DNA of 64,000 nucleotides from an uncultured Lachnospiraceae bacterium. GTDB lineage: Bacteria; Bacillota; Clostridia; Lachnospirales; Lachnospiraceae. Shown piece after piece: positions 40,256-50,349 of this stretch. Position numbers and translations under genes: made by a program. Position 1 is the first letter of the stretch. Each line of letters begins with the position of its first letter. The DNA lies in NCBI GenBank assembly GCA_903789615.1, contig CAIFEV010000003.1, positions 186,001 through 250,000 of the forward strand, written 5' to 3'. The notes beneath the pieces are model-generated. The model worked only from the letters and a program-made list of their open reading frames with translations, ran no database searches and was not told the origin of the DNA.

Positions 40256-41221
40256 ATGGCGGATACGAAATATATATACGCTGTCGCCAGAGTGCGCACG
40301 CATGAGAAGGAGCTTCTTGACGCCGGATTTCTGGAGCAGCTGGCGGCGGCTAAGGACGAGCGCTCGGCCCTGAAAATGCTCCATGAGCATGGCTGGGGCT
40401 CCGAAGGCATGAAGGCGGAGGAGATCTTCAGCCGCAAAGAAGACGAGATGTGGGCGTTCATGCGGGAACTGCTCGGCGATATCTCGGTTTTCAATGTGTT
40501 CTTTTACAAAAATGACTTTCACAACCTGAAGGCGGCGATTAAAGAGTCCTGTATCGCCGGGGCACATCCGGGGATTTTCGCGGCGCGGGGTACGCTGGAT
40601 CCGAAGTGGATTCAGGAGAAGATTGACGGGCGCCGGTTTGGCGATCTGCCGGAATCGATGCGCGCCGTTGCAAAAGAAGCAACGGATACGCTGCTCTCGA
40701 CCCGGGACGGACAGCTTTGCGACATCATCGTTGACGCCGGAGCGCTTCGTGCGATCAAAAAGGCAGGGCAGGAGTCAGAGAGCGAAATTCTGAAGCAGTA
40801 CGGAGAACTGACGGTGGCATCATCGGACATCAAGATTGCCGTGAGAGCCGCACGGATCGGAAAATCGCCCGATTTCATGAAGATGGCACTGGTCCCGTGT
40901 GACACACTGGATGTGAAGGAACTGGGCGAGGCGGCGGCAAGGGGCGTGGACGCAGTCTATGATGTTCTGAACCGGACACCGTACCATGCGGATGTCGATA
41001 TCCTGAAGAAGAGCATGGCTCAGTTTGAGCGGCGCTGTGATGACCGTCTGATCGAGGCAATCCGTCCGCAGCGGCACAATTCCTTCGGCCTCGGGCCGCT
41101 GGCTGCGTATATTCTGGCGACAGAGACGGAAATCCGGAGCGTTCGGATCATACTTTCCGGGAAGAGAAATCATTTTCCGGAAGAGTATATCCGGGAAAGG
41201 ATCAGGCTGACGTATGCTTAA
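40256..41221 (+). CDS. V-type ATP synthase subunit C
   Basis: YIYAVARVRTHEKELLDAGFLEQLA...FFYKNDFHNLKAAIK; position. Confidence 0.88.
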   Translation: MADTKYIYAVARVRTHEKELLDAGFLEQLAAAKDERSALKMLHEHGWGSEGMKAEEIFSRKEDEMWAFMRELLGDISVFNVFFYKNDFHNLKAAIKESCIAGAHPGIFAARGTLDPKWIQEKIDGRRFGDLPESMRAVAKEATDTLLSTRDGQLCDIIVDAGALRAIKKAGQESESEILKQYGELTVASSDIKIAVRAARIGKSPDFMKMALVPCDTLDVKELGEAAARGVDAVYDVLNRTPYHADVDILKKSMAQFERRCDDRLIEAIRPQRHNSFGLGPLAAYILATETEIRSVRIILSGKRNHFPEEYIRERIRLTYA

Positions 41222-41561
41222 AGTGGCAGTCATGGGCGACTGGGACAGTATTTACGGCTTCGGCGCCCTGGGAATGGATACGTTCCGCTTTGACGAGATG
41301 AACGCACAGACGGCCGGGAAACAGCTTGAGCAGCTTTTTCACAGCGGATATGGTGTTGTGTATATCACGGAGTGGCTTGCGGAAAGAATCCCGAGGGAAA
41401 TCGAGAGCTGCCGGTCTGTGCCGGGAAAAACCGTTGTTCTGATCCCCGGAATTTCCGGCAATACAGGCGACGGGATCCGGAACGTCAAAAGGACTGTTGA
41501 ACAGGCTGTTGGATCGGATATCCTGTTTGGCGGCAGTGACAATGGGAACGATGACAGATAA
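41214..41561 (+). CDS. V-type ATP synthase subunit F
   Basis: MLKVAVMGDWDSIYGFGALGMDTF...YITEWLAE; position. Confidence 0.88.
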   Translation: MLKVAVMGDWDSIYGFGALGMDTFRFDEMNAQTAGKQLEQLFHSGYGVVYITEWLAERIPREIESCRSVPGKTVVLIPGISGNTGDGIRNVKRTVEQAVGSDILFGGSDNGNDDR

Positions 41562-41576
41562 CGAGAGAGGATAGGC

Positions 41577-43355
41577 ATGGGAGTAACCGGAGTAATTAAG
41601 AAAGTCGCCGGACCGCTGGTTGTCGCCAAAGACATGGGCGGTGCGAACATGTACGATGTTGTCCGGGTCAGCAGGCAGCACCTTATCGGCGAAATAATCG
41701 AAATGCATGGAGATGAAGCGTCGATTCAGGTTTATGAAGAGACGGCCGGACTGGCACCGGGCGAACCGGTAGAGTCTACCGGTGAACCGATGAGCGTGGA
41801 ACTGGGCCCCGGCCTGATCGGCAGTATTTATGACGGCATTCAGAGACCGCTGGATGACATCATGAAAGTGACGGGGAATAACCTTCTGGAGCGGGGCGTG
41901 TCCGTTCCGGCTCTGAAGCGGGACCCGCTGTGGCATTTCACGCCGGCTGTCAAAGCAGGCGATGCGGTCACGGGCGGTGACTGTCTCGGGACGGTTCAGG
42001 AGACGGCGATTGTCGTTCAGAAGATCATGGTTCCGCCACTTCTGAAAGGAACCGTGACGGAAATTCAGGAAGGCGATTTTCATGTGACCGATGTCGTCGC
42101 AAAGCTCACGGATGAGGACGGAGAGGTTCACGAGCTGACGATGCTGCAGCGCTGGCCGGTCCGCAGAGAGCGTCCGTACAGGAGCAAACTTTCGCCGGAT
42201 CAGCCGCTCATCACCGGACAGCGTGTAATCGACACCCTGTTTCCGATCGCCAAGGGCGGTGTGGCAGCCGTCCCGGGACCGTTCGGATCCGGCAAGACAG
42301 TTGTGCAGCATCAGCTCGCGAAATGGGCGGACGCGGATATCGTCGTCTACATCGGCTGCGGCGAGCGCGGCAATGAGATGACCGATGTACTGAATGAATT
42401 TCCGGCTCTGAAGGATCCGAAGACGGGACATTCTCTGATGGAAAGAACCGTACTGATTGCCAATACATCAGATATGCCCGTTGCTGCCCGTGAGGCCTCC
42501 ATTTACACAGGTATCACAATTGCGGAGTATTTCCGCGACATGGGATATTCCGTGGCACTTATGGCGGATTCCACATCCCGCTGGGCCGAGGCTCTGCGCG
42601 AGATGTCCGGACGTTTGGAAGAGATGCCCGGCGAGGAAGGCTATCCGGCTTACCTCTCGTCCCGTCTGGCGCAGTTCTACGAACGCGCGGGCCGTGTTCA
42701 GACGCTGGGAAGCCACCCGCAGGAGGGTGCCCTCTCGGTTATCGGCGCTGTTTCACCGGCCGGCGGTGATATCTCCGAGCCGGTCACGCAGGCGACACTG
42801 CGTATTGTCAAGGTATTCTGGAGTCTGGATTCGCAGCTCGCCTATAAGCGCCATTTCCCGGCGATTAACTGGCTGACGTCCTATTCGCTGTACCTCGAAT
42901 CCCTCGGCAGATGGTTTGACGAGCGGACCGGCGGCGAGTGGATGAAACTGCGCGGACGCCTGATGCTCATCCTGCACGAGGAATCCCGGCTCAATGAGAT
43001 GGTACAGATGGTCGGCATGGATGCACTTTCCGCCCCGGATCGCATCACCATGGAAGCGGCGAGATCCATCCGCGAGGATTATCTGCATCAGAATGCATTC
43101 CATGAAACCGATACCTATACGTCTCTGCACAAGCAGCACAAGCTTATGCTTCTGATTCTGAAGTGGTATGACGATGCCGAGGAAGCCCTGAAACACGGCG
43201 CATCTGCCGACAAGCTCATCTCGATGCCCGTCCGCGAGGAAATCGGACGTTTCAAGTATGTGGCTGAGAAAGAGACGGACGAGCAGTATGAAACCATAAG
43301 CAGGGAGCTCGACAAGGAAATGGCGGACGCGGAAGATGAGAAGGAGGCGCTCTGA
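41577..43355 (+). CDS. V-type ATP synthase subunit A (catalytic)
   Basis: [67 protein letters not shown]. Confidence 0.96.
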   Translation: MGVTGVIKKVAGPLVVAKDMGGANMYDVVRVSRQHLIGEIIEMHGDEASIQVYEETAGLAPGEPVESTGEPMSVELGPGLIGSIYDGIQRPLDDIMKVTGNNLLERGVSVPALKRDPLWHFTPAVKAGDAVTGGDCLGTVQETAIVVQKIMVPPLLKGTVTEIQEGDFHVTDVVAKLTDEDGEVHELTMLQRWPVRRERPYRSKLSPDQPLITGQRVIDTLFPIAKGGVAAVPGPFGSGKTVVQHQLAKWADADIVVYIGCGERGNEMTDVLNEFPALKDPKTGHSLMERTVLIANTSDMPVAAREASIYTGITIAEYFRDMGYSVALMADSTSRWAEALREMSGRLEEMPGEEGYPAYLSSRLAQFYERAGRVQTLGSHPQEGALSVIGAVSPAGGDISEPVTQATLRIVKVFWSLDSQLAYKRHFPAINWLTSYSLYLESLGRWFDERTGGEWMKLRGRLMLILHEESRLNEMVQMVGMDALSAPDRITMEAARSIREDYLHQNAFHETDTYTSLHKQHKLMLLILKWYDDAEEALKHGASADKLISMPVREEIGRFKYVAEKETDEQYETISRELDKEMADAEDEKEAL

Positions 43356-44728
43356 TGGCCAGGGAATACAGAACCATTCAGGAAATTGCAGGACCTCTGA
43401 TGCTTGTCCGCGGCGTCGAAGGCGTCGCGTACGATGAACTTGGAGAAATCGAACTTGCAGATGGCGAACGCCGCAGATGCAGAGTCCTGGAAATTGACGG
43501 CGGAAACGCGCTGGTACAGTTGTTTGAGAATTCGGCCGGCATAAATCTGAAGACTTCAAAGGTCCGGTTTCTCGGAAGAGGCATGCAGCTGGGAGTTTCG
43601 GAGGACATGCTCTCCAGAGTATTCGATGGACTTGGCAATCCGATTGACGGCGGACCGGAGATCCTGCCGGACGAGCGGAAGGATATCAACGGACTGCCGA
43701 TGAATCCGGCTGCCCGTGCATATCCGGAAGAATTTATTCAGACCGGCATCTCCGCGATCGACGGACTGAACACGCTGGTCCGCGGACAGAAGCTGCCGAT
43801 TTTCTCGGCTTCCGGTCTGCCGCATGCACAGCTGGCGGCCCAGATCGCAAGACAGGCCAAGGTGGTCGGTACAGATGAGCCGTTTGCCGTTGTTTTCGCC
43901 GCAATGGGTATTACGTTCGAGGAAGCCGAGTATTTCAAGAATTCGTTCCGGGAGACGGGCGCTCTTGACAGGGCGGTTCTTTTCATGAACCTCGCCAATG
44001 ACCCGGCTGTCGAGCGTATCGCGACACCGCGAATGGCCCTGACGGCAGCCGAGTATCTGGCGTTTGAAAAGGACATGCACGTTCTTGTCATCATGACGGA
44101 TATCACGAACTACGCCGATGCGCTCCGTGAAATTTCCGCAGCCCGCAAGGAAGTTCCGGGCCGCCGCGGTTATCCGGGATACATGTACACAGACCTGGCA
44201 TCGCTCTATGAAAGAGCTGGACGTCAGAAAGGAAAGAAGGGATCTATCACCCTGATTCCGATCCTGACAATGCCGGAAGATGATAAGACGCACCCGATTC
44301 CCGATCTGACCGGATACATCACTGAAGGACAGATTATTCTCTCGAGAGATCTGTACCGCAAGGGCATCGAACCGCCGATCGACGTTTTGCCGTCGCTGTC
44401 GCGTCTGAAGGACAAGGGCATCGGCAAGGGCAAGACCCGCGAAGATCATGCGGATACGATGAACCAGCTGTTTGCCGCATATGCGCGGGGCAAGGACGCA
44501 AAGGAACTGATGACAATCCTCGGCGAGGCTGCCCTGACCGATGTTGACAAACTGTACGCGAAGTTCGCTGATGCGTTTGAACAGGAATATGTGTCGCAGG
44601 GATACCGCACAGACCGCAGTATCGAGGAAACGCTGGATACCGGCTGGAAACTGCTGCGGATTCTGCCGAGAACAGAGCTGAAGCGTATCAAGGAAGAATA
44701 CCTTGACGAGTATTACGACAGAAAGTAA
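43355..44728 (+). CDS. V-type ATP synthase subunit B
   Basis: [51 protein letters not shown]. Confidence 0.96.
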   Translation: MAREYRTIQEIAGPLMLVRGVEGVAYDELGEIELADGERRRCRVLEIDGGNALVQLFENSAGINLKTSKVRFLGRGMQLGVSEDMLSRVFDGLGNPIDGGPEILPDERKDINGLPMNPAARAYPEEFIQTGISAIDGLNTLVRGQKLPIFSASGLPHAQLAAQIARQAKVVGTDEPFAVVFAAMGITFEEAEYFKNSFRETGALDRAVLFMNLANDPAVERIATPRMALTAAEYLAFEKDMHVLVIMTDITNYADALREISAARKEVPGRRGYPGYMYTDLASLYERAGRQKGKKGSITLIPILTMPEDDKTHPIPDLTGYITEGQIILSRDLYRKGIEPPIDVLPSLSRLKDKGIGKGKTREDHADTMNQLFAAYARGKDAKELMTILGEAALTDVDKLYAKFADAFEQEYVSQGYRTDRSIEETLDTGWKLLRILPRTELKRIKEEYLDEYYDRK

Positions 44729-44733
44729 GGTGA

Positions 44734-45465
44734 ATGGCGGTGGCAGGTACAACGGTCAATCCGACCCGGATGGAGCTGACAAGGCTCAAAAACAAACTGA
44801 ATACCGCCAGACGCGGACATAAACTCCTGAAGGACAAGCGTGATGAGCTAATGCGCCAGTTTCTGATTATGGTGCGGGAGAACATGGAGCTGCGCCGGAA
44901 GGTGGAGGCCGGGATTACGGCCGCCAACCGGCAGTTTGCCATGAGCAAGTCGTCCATGTCAGAGGAAGCGGTGCGCGTGGCGTTCATGGCGCCCCGGCAG
45001 GAGGTTCAGCTGGCGGAAGGGGACCGGAACATCATGAGTGTCGAGATCCCCGTCTATACACTGAAAACACGGACGCCGGACAAGAATGATATCTATTCAT
45101 ATGGTCTGGCATTCACAAGCGGGGATCTGGATGACGCGGTCCGGGAGCTTGCGGAAGTCATGCCGGATATGGTCCGGCTGGCGGAAGTGGAGAAATCCTG
45201 TCAGCTGATGGCTTCCGAGATCGAGAAGACCAGACGCCGCGTAAACGCTCTGGAACATGTCATGATCCCGGAGATGGAAGAGAACATCCGCTATATAACG
45301 ATGAAGCTGGATGAAAACGAAAGAAGCACGCAGGCGCGTCTCATGAAGGTCAAGGATATGATGCTTGAGAACGCGCACCATTACAAAGAGCGTGAAGAAG
45401 AGTACGCAGAAGAAGAGATGAAGGCCGAAGCCCTCACAGAGGCAGAGGAGCAGGCCGGGAGGTAA
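44734..45465 (+). CDS. V-type ATP synthase subunit D
   Basis: NPTRMELTRLKNKLNTARRGHKLLKDKRDELMRQF. Confidence 0.95.
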   Translation: MAVAGTTVNPTRMELTRLKNKLNTARRGHKLLKDKRDELMRQFLIMVRENMELRRKVEAGITAANRQFAMSKSSMSEEAVRVAFMAPRQEVQLAEGDRNIMSVEIPVYTLKTRTPDKNDIYSYGLAFTSGDLDDAVRELAEVMPDMVRLAEVEKSCQLMASEIEKTRRRVNALEHVMIPEMEENIRYITMKLDENERSTQARLMKVKDMMLENAHHYKEREEEYAEEEMKAEALTEAEEQAGR

Positions 45466-45469
45466 AAAG

Positions 45470-46360
45470 ATGCTGCTGGGCGGAATTGAAGCGGGCGGAA
45501 CCAAAATGGTGTGTGCGCTCGGCGATGAAAACGGAAATCTGACAGACAGGGTGTCCATCCCGACCAGAGAACCGGAAAAATGTGTTCCGGAGATGATCCG
45601 CTATTTCCGCGGGCGCGGCATCCGGGCGCTGGGACTCGCAACGTTCGGCCCGGCAGATCTGAACCGGAAATCTCCGACATTCGGCCACATCCTGAAGACA
45701 CCGAAGCCCGGCTGGGAAGGCTACGATTTTGCAGGCGCGTTTCGAAAAGAGCTGGGTGTTCCCGTCGGATTTGACACGGACGTAAACGGCGCGATTCTGG
45801 GCGAAGTGACCTGGGGCGCGGCGAAGGGCTGTAACTGTGCAATCTATATCACGGTCGGCACCGGAATCGGCGTCGGCGTGTACGCAAACGGCGGGCTGCT
45901 CCACGGCCTGATGCATCCGGAGGCAGGGCACATTCTGCTTTCGAGGCATCCGGATGACAAGGCATTTGCCGGAGGCTGCCCGTTCCACACAAGTTGCGCG
46001 GAAGGCCTGGCGGCAGGCCGCGCGATCGAGCTGCGCTGGGGGAAGAAAGGCGCAGAACTTTCCGACAAGCCGGAAGTCTGGGAACTGGAGAGTTATTATC
46101 TGGGACAGGCGATTGCCGATTATATCTGCACATATTCGCCGGAGAAGATTATTCTCTGGGGCGGTGTCATGCATCAGCCGCAGATGTTCGGTCTTGTCCG
46201 CGAGAAAACTCTTGAATTTCTGCACGGGTATTTCGCACAGGAAACATTCACGCCGGAAGGCATGAAAAACTACATCGTCGCCCCGGCTCTGGGCGACAAT
46301 CCGGGGATCATGGGCGCGCTGAAGCTGGCGGCCATGGAAGTTCCGGAAGGAGAAAACTGA
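45470..46360 (+). CDS. ROK-family fructokinase-like sugar kinase
   Basis: GGIEAGGTKMVCALGDENG, GTGIGVGVYANGGLLHGLMHPEAGHILLSRHPDDKAFAGGCPFHTSCAEGLAAG (Zn motif). Confidence 0.9.
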   Translation: MLLGGIEAGGTKMVCALGDENGNLTDRVSIPTREPEKCVPEMIRYFRGRGIRALGLATFGPADLNRKSPTFGHILKTPKPGWEGYDFAGAFRKELGVPVGFDTDVNGAILGEVTWGAAKGCNCAIYITVGTGIGVGVYANGGLLHGLMHPEAGHILLSRHPDDKAFAGGCPFHTSCAEGLAAGRAIELRWGKKGAELSDKPEVWELESYYLGQAIADYICTYSPEKIILWGGVMHQPQMFGLVREKTLEFLHGYFAQETFTPEGMKNYIVAPALGDNPGIMGALKLAAMEVPEGEN

Positions 46361-46361
46361 C

Positions 46362-47060
46362 GTGATCCGGGAAGAAGGACTGGACGCGATATGGGACGGC
46401 AGGTATTACAGCGGTTCTGATCTGGTGCGGTGCGCGAGCGCCGGATGCAGCGGCTGTTCGGCCTGCTGTCATTTTACATCGGACACGATCATCCTGGATC
46501 CGCTCGATGTGATGCGTCTGGAAAAGGCTTCCGGAAGCAGTTTTCTTGAACTTCTGGAAGCAGACAGGATACAGCTTTCCGTTACAGACGGACTGATACT
46601 CCCGCATATCCGGATGAAAGAGACGCCGTCCGGAGGAGAAGGCGGATGTCCGTGGCTGACGGAAGAAGGGCGATGCGGAATTCACGCGTACAGGCCCGAT
46701 TTGTGCCGCCTGTTTCCGCTCGGCAGAGTCTGGAATGAAGACGGAACCTTCCGCTATATTTTGCAGAAAGACGCATGTGTGCGTCCCGGAAAGAGTAAGG
46801 TTGAGGTCAACAAGTGGCTCGGCCTGACTACAAAAGAAAAAGTGGAAGATGACCGGATATTTCATGAGCGCTGGCACGGTCTGCTTGTGAAAATGCGCAG
46901 GAAAATGGCGCTTCTTGAGACGGATCAGCAGCGGTCTGCCCTGTCTCTGTATCTTCTGCGCAACTTCTATGAGCGCAGATGGATCGCCGACGAGGCGCGC
47001 TTTTACAGACAGTTTTCAATCCGGTGCAATCAGGCCGGGGACGGACTGGAAGGAGTTTGA
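46362..47060 (+). CDS. YkgJ-family cysteine cluster protein (GTG start)
   Basis: CSGCSACCHFTSDTIILDPLDVMRL, CPWLTEEGRCGIHAYRPDLCRLFPLGR. Confidence 0.82.
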   Translation: MIREEGLDAIWDGRYYSGSDLVRCASAGCSGCSACCHFTSDTIILDPLDVMRLEKASGSSFLELLEADRIQLSVTDGLILPHIRMKETPSGGEGGCPWLTEEGRCGIHAYRPDLCRLFPLGRVWNEDGTFRYILQKDACVRPGKSKVEVNKWLGLTTKEKVEDDRIFHERWHGLLVKMRRKMALLETDQQRSALSLYLLRNFYERRWIADEARFYRQFSIRCNQAGDGLEGV

Positions 47061-47063
47061 AAC

Positions 47064-47852
47064 ATGGCTGTTGATCTGTTCAAAATCGGACCAATTACCA
47101 TCCATGGTTATGGCCTGATGATCGGCATCGGTTTTGTGATGGCCATGCTGATGGGATTTTACCGGTTCAGGAAAAAAAATCTGGATCCGGACGCCGTCGT
47201 GGATATTGTGCTTATCTGCGGACTTGTCGGATTCGGCGGAGGAAAGCTTTTCTACATCATCGTGGAGTGGAAGAGCTTTCTGGAACACCCGCTCGAGCTT
47301 CTAGGTTCATCCGGATTTGTCGTGTACGGCGGCATTATCACGAGTGTACTTGCGATCATGCTGTACTGTCATCACAAGAAATTTGTCTTTATGGATTATT
47401 TTGATGCGCTGGTTCCGGAAGTGGCTCTGGCGCAGGGGTTCGGCCGGATAGGCTGTTTCCTCGCCGGATGCTGTTACGGAAGGCCGACGGACTCTGTGTT
47501 TGGCGTATATTTCCCGGACAATTCCTTAGGACCCGGAAGCACCGTCAAAGTCATTCCGACCGAGCTGATTTCGTCTGCTGGGGATTTCCTGATCTGCCTG
47601 GCGCTGCTTCTCATTGACAGAAAGAGTGCCGGGAAGCCCTGGAGGCGCAAGGGCGACATTGGATTTCTCTACATGGATTTCTATGCGGTAGGCCGCTTTC
47701 TGGTCGAAATTCTGCGCGGCGATCCGCGCGGCAGTGTCGGAGTCCTGAGTACCTCCCAGTTTATCTCGATTTTCATGCTGGCAGCCGGCGTTCTTCTGAT
47801 GATCCGGCAGCATCGCCTCCATCCGCAGGAAGACAGGGCGGCGGAAGTATGA
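47064..47852 (+). CDS. lgt: Prolipoprotein diacylglyceryl transferase
   Basis: HGYGLMIGIGFVMAM, FVVYGGIITSVL, ALAQGFGRIGCFLAGCCYGRPT. Confidence 0.92.
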   Translation: MAVDLFKIGPITIHGYGLMIGIGFVMAMLMGFYRFRKKNLDPDAVVDIVLICGLVGFGGGKLFYIIVEWKSFLEHPLELLGSSGFVVYGGIITSVLAIMLYCHHKKFVFMDYFDALVPEVALAQGFGRIGCFLAGCCYGRPTDSVFGVYFPDNSLGPGSTVKVIPTELISSAGDFLICLALLLIDRKSAGKPWRRKGDIGFLYMDFYAVGRFLVEILRGDPRGSVGVLSTSQFISIFMLAAGVLLMIRQHRLHPQEDRAAEV

Positions 47853-47888
47853 GGACCGCTCTGTGATAGAAATAGTTTCTGGCAAATG

Positions 47889-47935
47889 AAAAGCACGTGA
47901 GGAATCCAAAGCGGTTCCCCACGTGCTCTTCGTAT
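47889..47935. terminator. Bidirectional terminator between lgt (+) and the ABC ATPase (-)
   Basis: AAGCACGTGAGGAA...GTTCCCCACGTGCTCTT stem between convergent genes. Confidence 0.75.
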
Positions 47936-47953
47936 ATCAGGCTGTTACATCGG

Positions 47954-48694
47954 TCAGATGATTTTGGACAGGAAATCCCGCAGACGCGGATTCTTAGGAT
48001 GCGAGAAGATTTCCTCAGCACTTCCTTCTTCCTGAATCCCGCCGTCTGCACAGAAGAGGACGCGGTCGGCCACTTCTCTGGCAAACCCCATCTCATGCGT
48101 CACGACAGCCATAGTCATACCGGAATCGGCCAGCTCTTTCATGACTTCCAGAACCTCGCCGACCATCTCCGGGTCGAGTGCGGAAGTCGGCTCGTCAAAG
48201 AGCATTACTCTCGGGTGCATGGCGAGCGCCCGCACGATCGCAATCCGCTGCTGCTGTCCGCCGGATAGGGAAGACGGATAGGCATCCGCCTTGTCGAGAA
48301 GTCCCACGCGGGTCAGAAGCTTCGAGGCCTCTTCATTGGCCTCTTCCTTATTCATGTGGTGTGTTTCTACCGGCGCCAGCGTAATGTTCTCCCGGACGGT
48401 TATGTGCGGAAACAGATTGAAATGCTGAAACACCATGCCCATCTGGCAGCGCACGGCGTTAATATCGGTCTTCTTTGCCGTTATGTCTTTGCCTTCAAAG
48501 TAAATATGGCCGGATGTAGGTGTCTCCAGAAGGTTGAGGCAGCGCAGCAGCGTAGACTTGCCGGAGCCCGACGGGCCGATGATGACGACCTTCTCGCCTT
48601 CCAGGATATGCTCATTGACGTCTTTCAGGACCAGATTTCCGCCAAAGCGCTTCTGAAGATGTTCAATACGGATCAGTTCATTATCTGCGTTCAC
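47954..48694 (-). CDS. Amino acid ABC transporter ATP-binding protein (GlnQ-like)
   Basis: [52 protein letters not shown]. Confidence 0.94.
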   Translation of the reverse strand: MNADNELIRIEHLQKRFGGNLVLKDVNEHILEGEKVVIIGPSGSGKSTLLRCLNLLETPTSGHIYFEGKDITAKKTDINAVRCQMGMVFQHFNLFPHITVRENITLAPVETHHMNKEEANEEASKLLTRVGLLDKADAYPSSLSGGQQQRIAIVRALAMHPRVMLFDEPTSALDPEMVGEVLEVMKELADSGMTMAVVTHEMGFAREVADRVLFCADGGIQEEGSAEEIFSHPKNPRLRDFLSKII

Positions 48695-49397
48695 TTTTTC
48701 TCATTCTCCCCTCGACGGTTCCAAGTATTTTGGTCATGATCAGGACACAGACAAGATACAGGCCTGCGATGCACAGATACGGCATGAATGCCTGATAGGT
48801 GCGCGCCTGGATCTGCATGGCGGCCTTTGTGAGATCAGTCAGTCCGATTACGGTGACCAGCGAAGTGTCCTTGAACAGCGTGATCAGCTCATTGCCCAGT
48901 GCAGGGAAAACATTCTTGATGGCCTGCGGAATGATGATTTTGCTCATGACGGTCCGGTACGGAAGTCCGAGCGAGCGCCCGGCCTCCATCTGGCCCGGAT
49001 CAATGGACATGATGCCGCTGCGGATGATCTCAGAGACATAAGCGCCCGAGTTGATGCCGAGTGTCAGGATAGCGATCCCGATCAGGTTGCGGCTCGAGAC
49101 AAATACAACAAATCCGTTGATGAGAAGCTGAACCATCATAGGCGTCCCGCGGATAACCGTTGTATAAATAATGCATATTCTGTTGATGACGGAGAGAAGA
49201 GGATTAATCCTTCCCTTTTTCTGGTCATGCGCCGTTCGGCAGATTGCGACCAGAATGCCGATCACAATGCCGATGGCCAGGGCGCCGATTGTCACGAGAA
49301 AGGATACGCCAAGACCCTTGATATAGCTCTGCCAGCGGTTCTGATCGACGAAGCTGATATAGAACTGCGAGGACAGCGATGAGAAAAATGCCTGCAA
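48681..49397 (-). CDS. Amino acid ABC transporter permease
   Basis: His/Glu/Gln-type permease with [33 protein letters not shown] loop. Confidence 0.93.
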   Translation of the reverse strand: MQAFFSSLSSQFYISFVDQNRWQSYIKGLGVSFLVTIGALAIGIVIGILVAICRTAHDQKKGRINPLLSVINRICIIYTTVIRGTPMMVQLLINGFVVFVSSRNLIGIAILTLGINSGAYVSEIIRSGIMSIDPGQMEAGRSLGLPYRTVMSKIIIPQAIKNVFPALGNELITLFKDTSLVTVIGLTDLTKAAMQIQARTYQAFMPYLCIAGLYLVCVLIMTKILGTVEGRMRKSERR

Positions 49398-49558
49398 ACG
49401 AGCACCTGCTTTCTTCTGCGGAAATAACGCAGAAATTGATTACCTTATACTAGCATAGAAATCCCTGTTTGGCACTTATAATTATGCGCCTCATGGCAAA
49501 TTCATGCATTTTTCTTCGTATCGCGGCGGAAGCAGAGCGTTTTGTACCGGAGGCGGAC

Positions 49559-49602
49559 AAAAAGACGGCTGCGGTTCCGTTCTTTACGGAACTGCAGCCG
49601 TC
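49559..49602 (-). terminator. Rho-independent terminator of the minus-strand 87-aa gene
   Basis: GACGGCTGCAGTTCCGT-AAAGA-ACGGAACCGCAGCCGTC then TTTTT, read on the minus strand. Confidence 0.85.
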
Positions 49603-49624
49603 CGGGGGGCATGCATGCAGCGGT

Positions 49625-49888
49625 TCACGCGACCGGTTTTGCGGACCAGGTCACGCCGTACAGGCCCTCCATCAGCTTGCGTACTTCATTCTTCATGGCC
49701 GTGCAGGCAGAGGCCTCGTCCTTGTAGTGGAGTGTTCCGACCTTTTGCTTCTTGTCCGAAAAATATACAGACCAGCCGGAAGCAGACTTCTCCATGCAGA
49801 TGCGGCCTTTATGATTTCTTCTGAGATCATACAGCCTGGACGGAACCAGATGGTCCTTGAAAAATTGTCCCAGTTCCTTTGAATTCAT
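49625..49888 (-). CDS. Small basic protein of unknown function (87 aa)
   Basis: MNSKELGQFFKDHLVPSRLYDLRRNHKGRICMEKSASGWSVYFSDKKQKVGTLHYKDEASACTAMKNEVRKLMEGLYG; SD AGGAGGTGG, own promoter and own terminator. Confidence 0.8.
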   Translation of the reverse strand: MNSKELGQFFKDHLVPSRLYDLRRNHKGRICMEKSASGWSVYFSDKKQKVGTLHYKDEASACTAMKNEVRKLMEGLYGVTWSAKPVA

Positions 49889-49945
49889 AACAGCCACCTC
49901 CTGACTCTGTTTTAACGGGCAAAAACGATATGAAAAAACGCAATA

Positions 49946-49995
49946 AGTAGTATTTAAAACTACTTGCAGTATAGCAGAATCATGAGCCGTGTCAA
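49946..49995 (-). promoter_or_regulatory. SigA promoter TTGACA-N16-TATACT followed by operator-like inverted repeat AAGTAGT-N7-ACTACTT
   Basis: Minus strand: TTGACA (about 49995-49990), TATACT (about 49974-49969), repeat at about 49946-49966 covering the expected start site. Confidence 0.65.
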
Positions 49996-50077
49996 TATCT
50001 ATTTCCGACTTCATATAATATTTACAATTTCATCCCTGCACTGTCGGCGTATTCCGATAAGAATGGCAAAAAATTTC

Positions 50078-50106
50078 TTGAAGTCCTGATGGCTTCGAGG
50101 TATACT
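50078..50106 (+). promoter_or_regulatory. SigA-type promoter TTGAAG-N17-TATACT for tRNA-Ala
   Basis: About 12 nt upstream of the tRNA 5' end. Confidence 0.65.
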
Positions 50107-50117
50107 TGAGAAGTCGC

Positions 50118-50190
50118 GGGGACGTAGCTCAGCTGGGAGAGCGTTGCGTTCGCAACGCAAAGGTCGCGGGTTCGAATCCCGTCGTCTCCA
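50118..50190 (+). tRNA. tRNA-Ala(CGC)
   Basis: GGGGACG/CGTCTCC acceptor, anticodon arm TTGCG-TTCGCAA-CGCAA, T arm GCGGG-TTCGAAT-CCCGT. Confidence 0.92.
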
Positions 50191-50202
50191 TAAAGGCACC
50201 GG

Positions 50203-50247
50203 GAACCGGAAATCAGTGTTCATGCTGGTTTCTGGGTTCTTTTTTTG
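50203..50247 (+). terminator. Rho-independent terminator of tRNA-Ala
   Basis: GAACCGGAAATCAG...CTGGTTTCTGGGTTC followed by seven or more T. Confidence 0.8.
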
Positions 50248-50262
50248 CGTCGGGCAAGAGGA

Positions 50263-50291
50263 TTTACGGCGGCATTCTCCCGGTGTATAAT
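50263..50291 (+). promoter_or_regulatory. SigA-type promoter TTTACG-N17-TATAAT for the ATPase/helicase pair
   Basis: TATAAT at 50286-50291, about 58 nt before ATG 50350. Confidence 0.5.
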
Positions 50292-50349
50292 CAAAATCGA
50301 ACAGGCGTTTGGCTGACAGACGGTCTGACTTTTATTCCGGAGAAAACTT

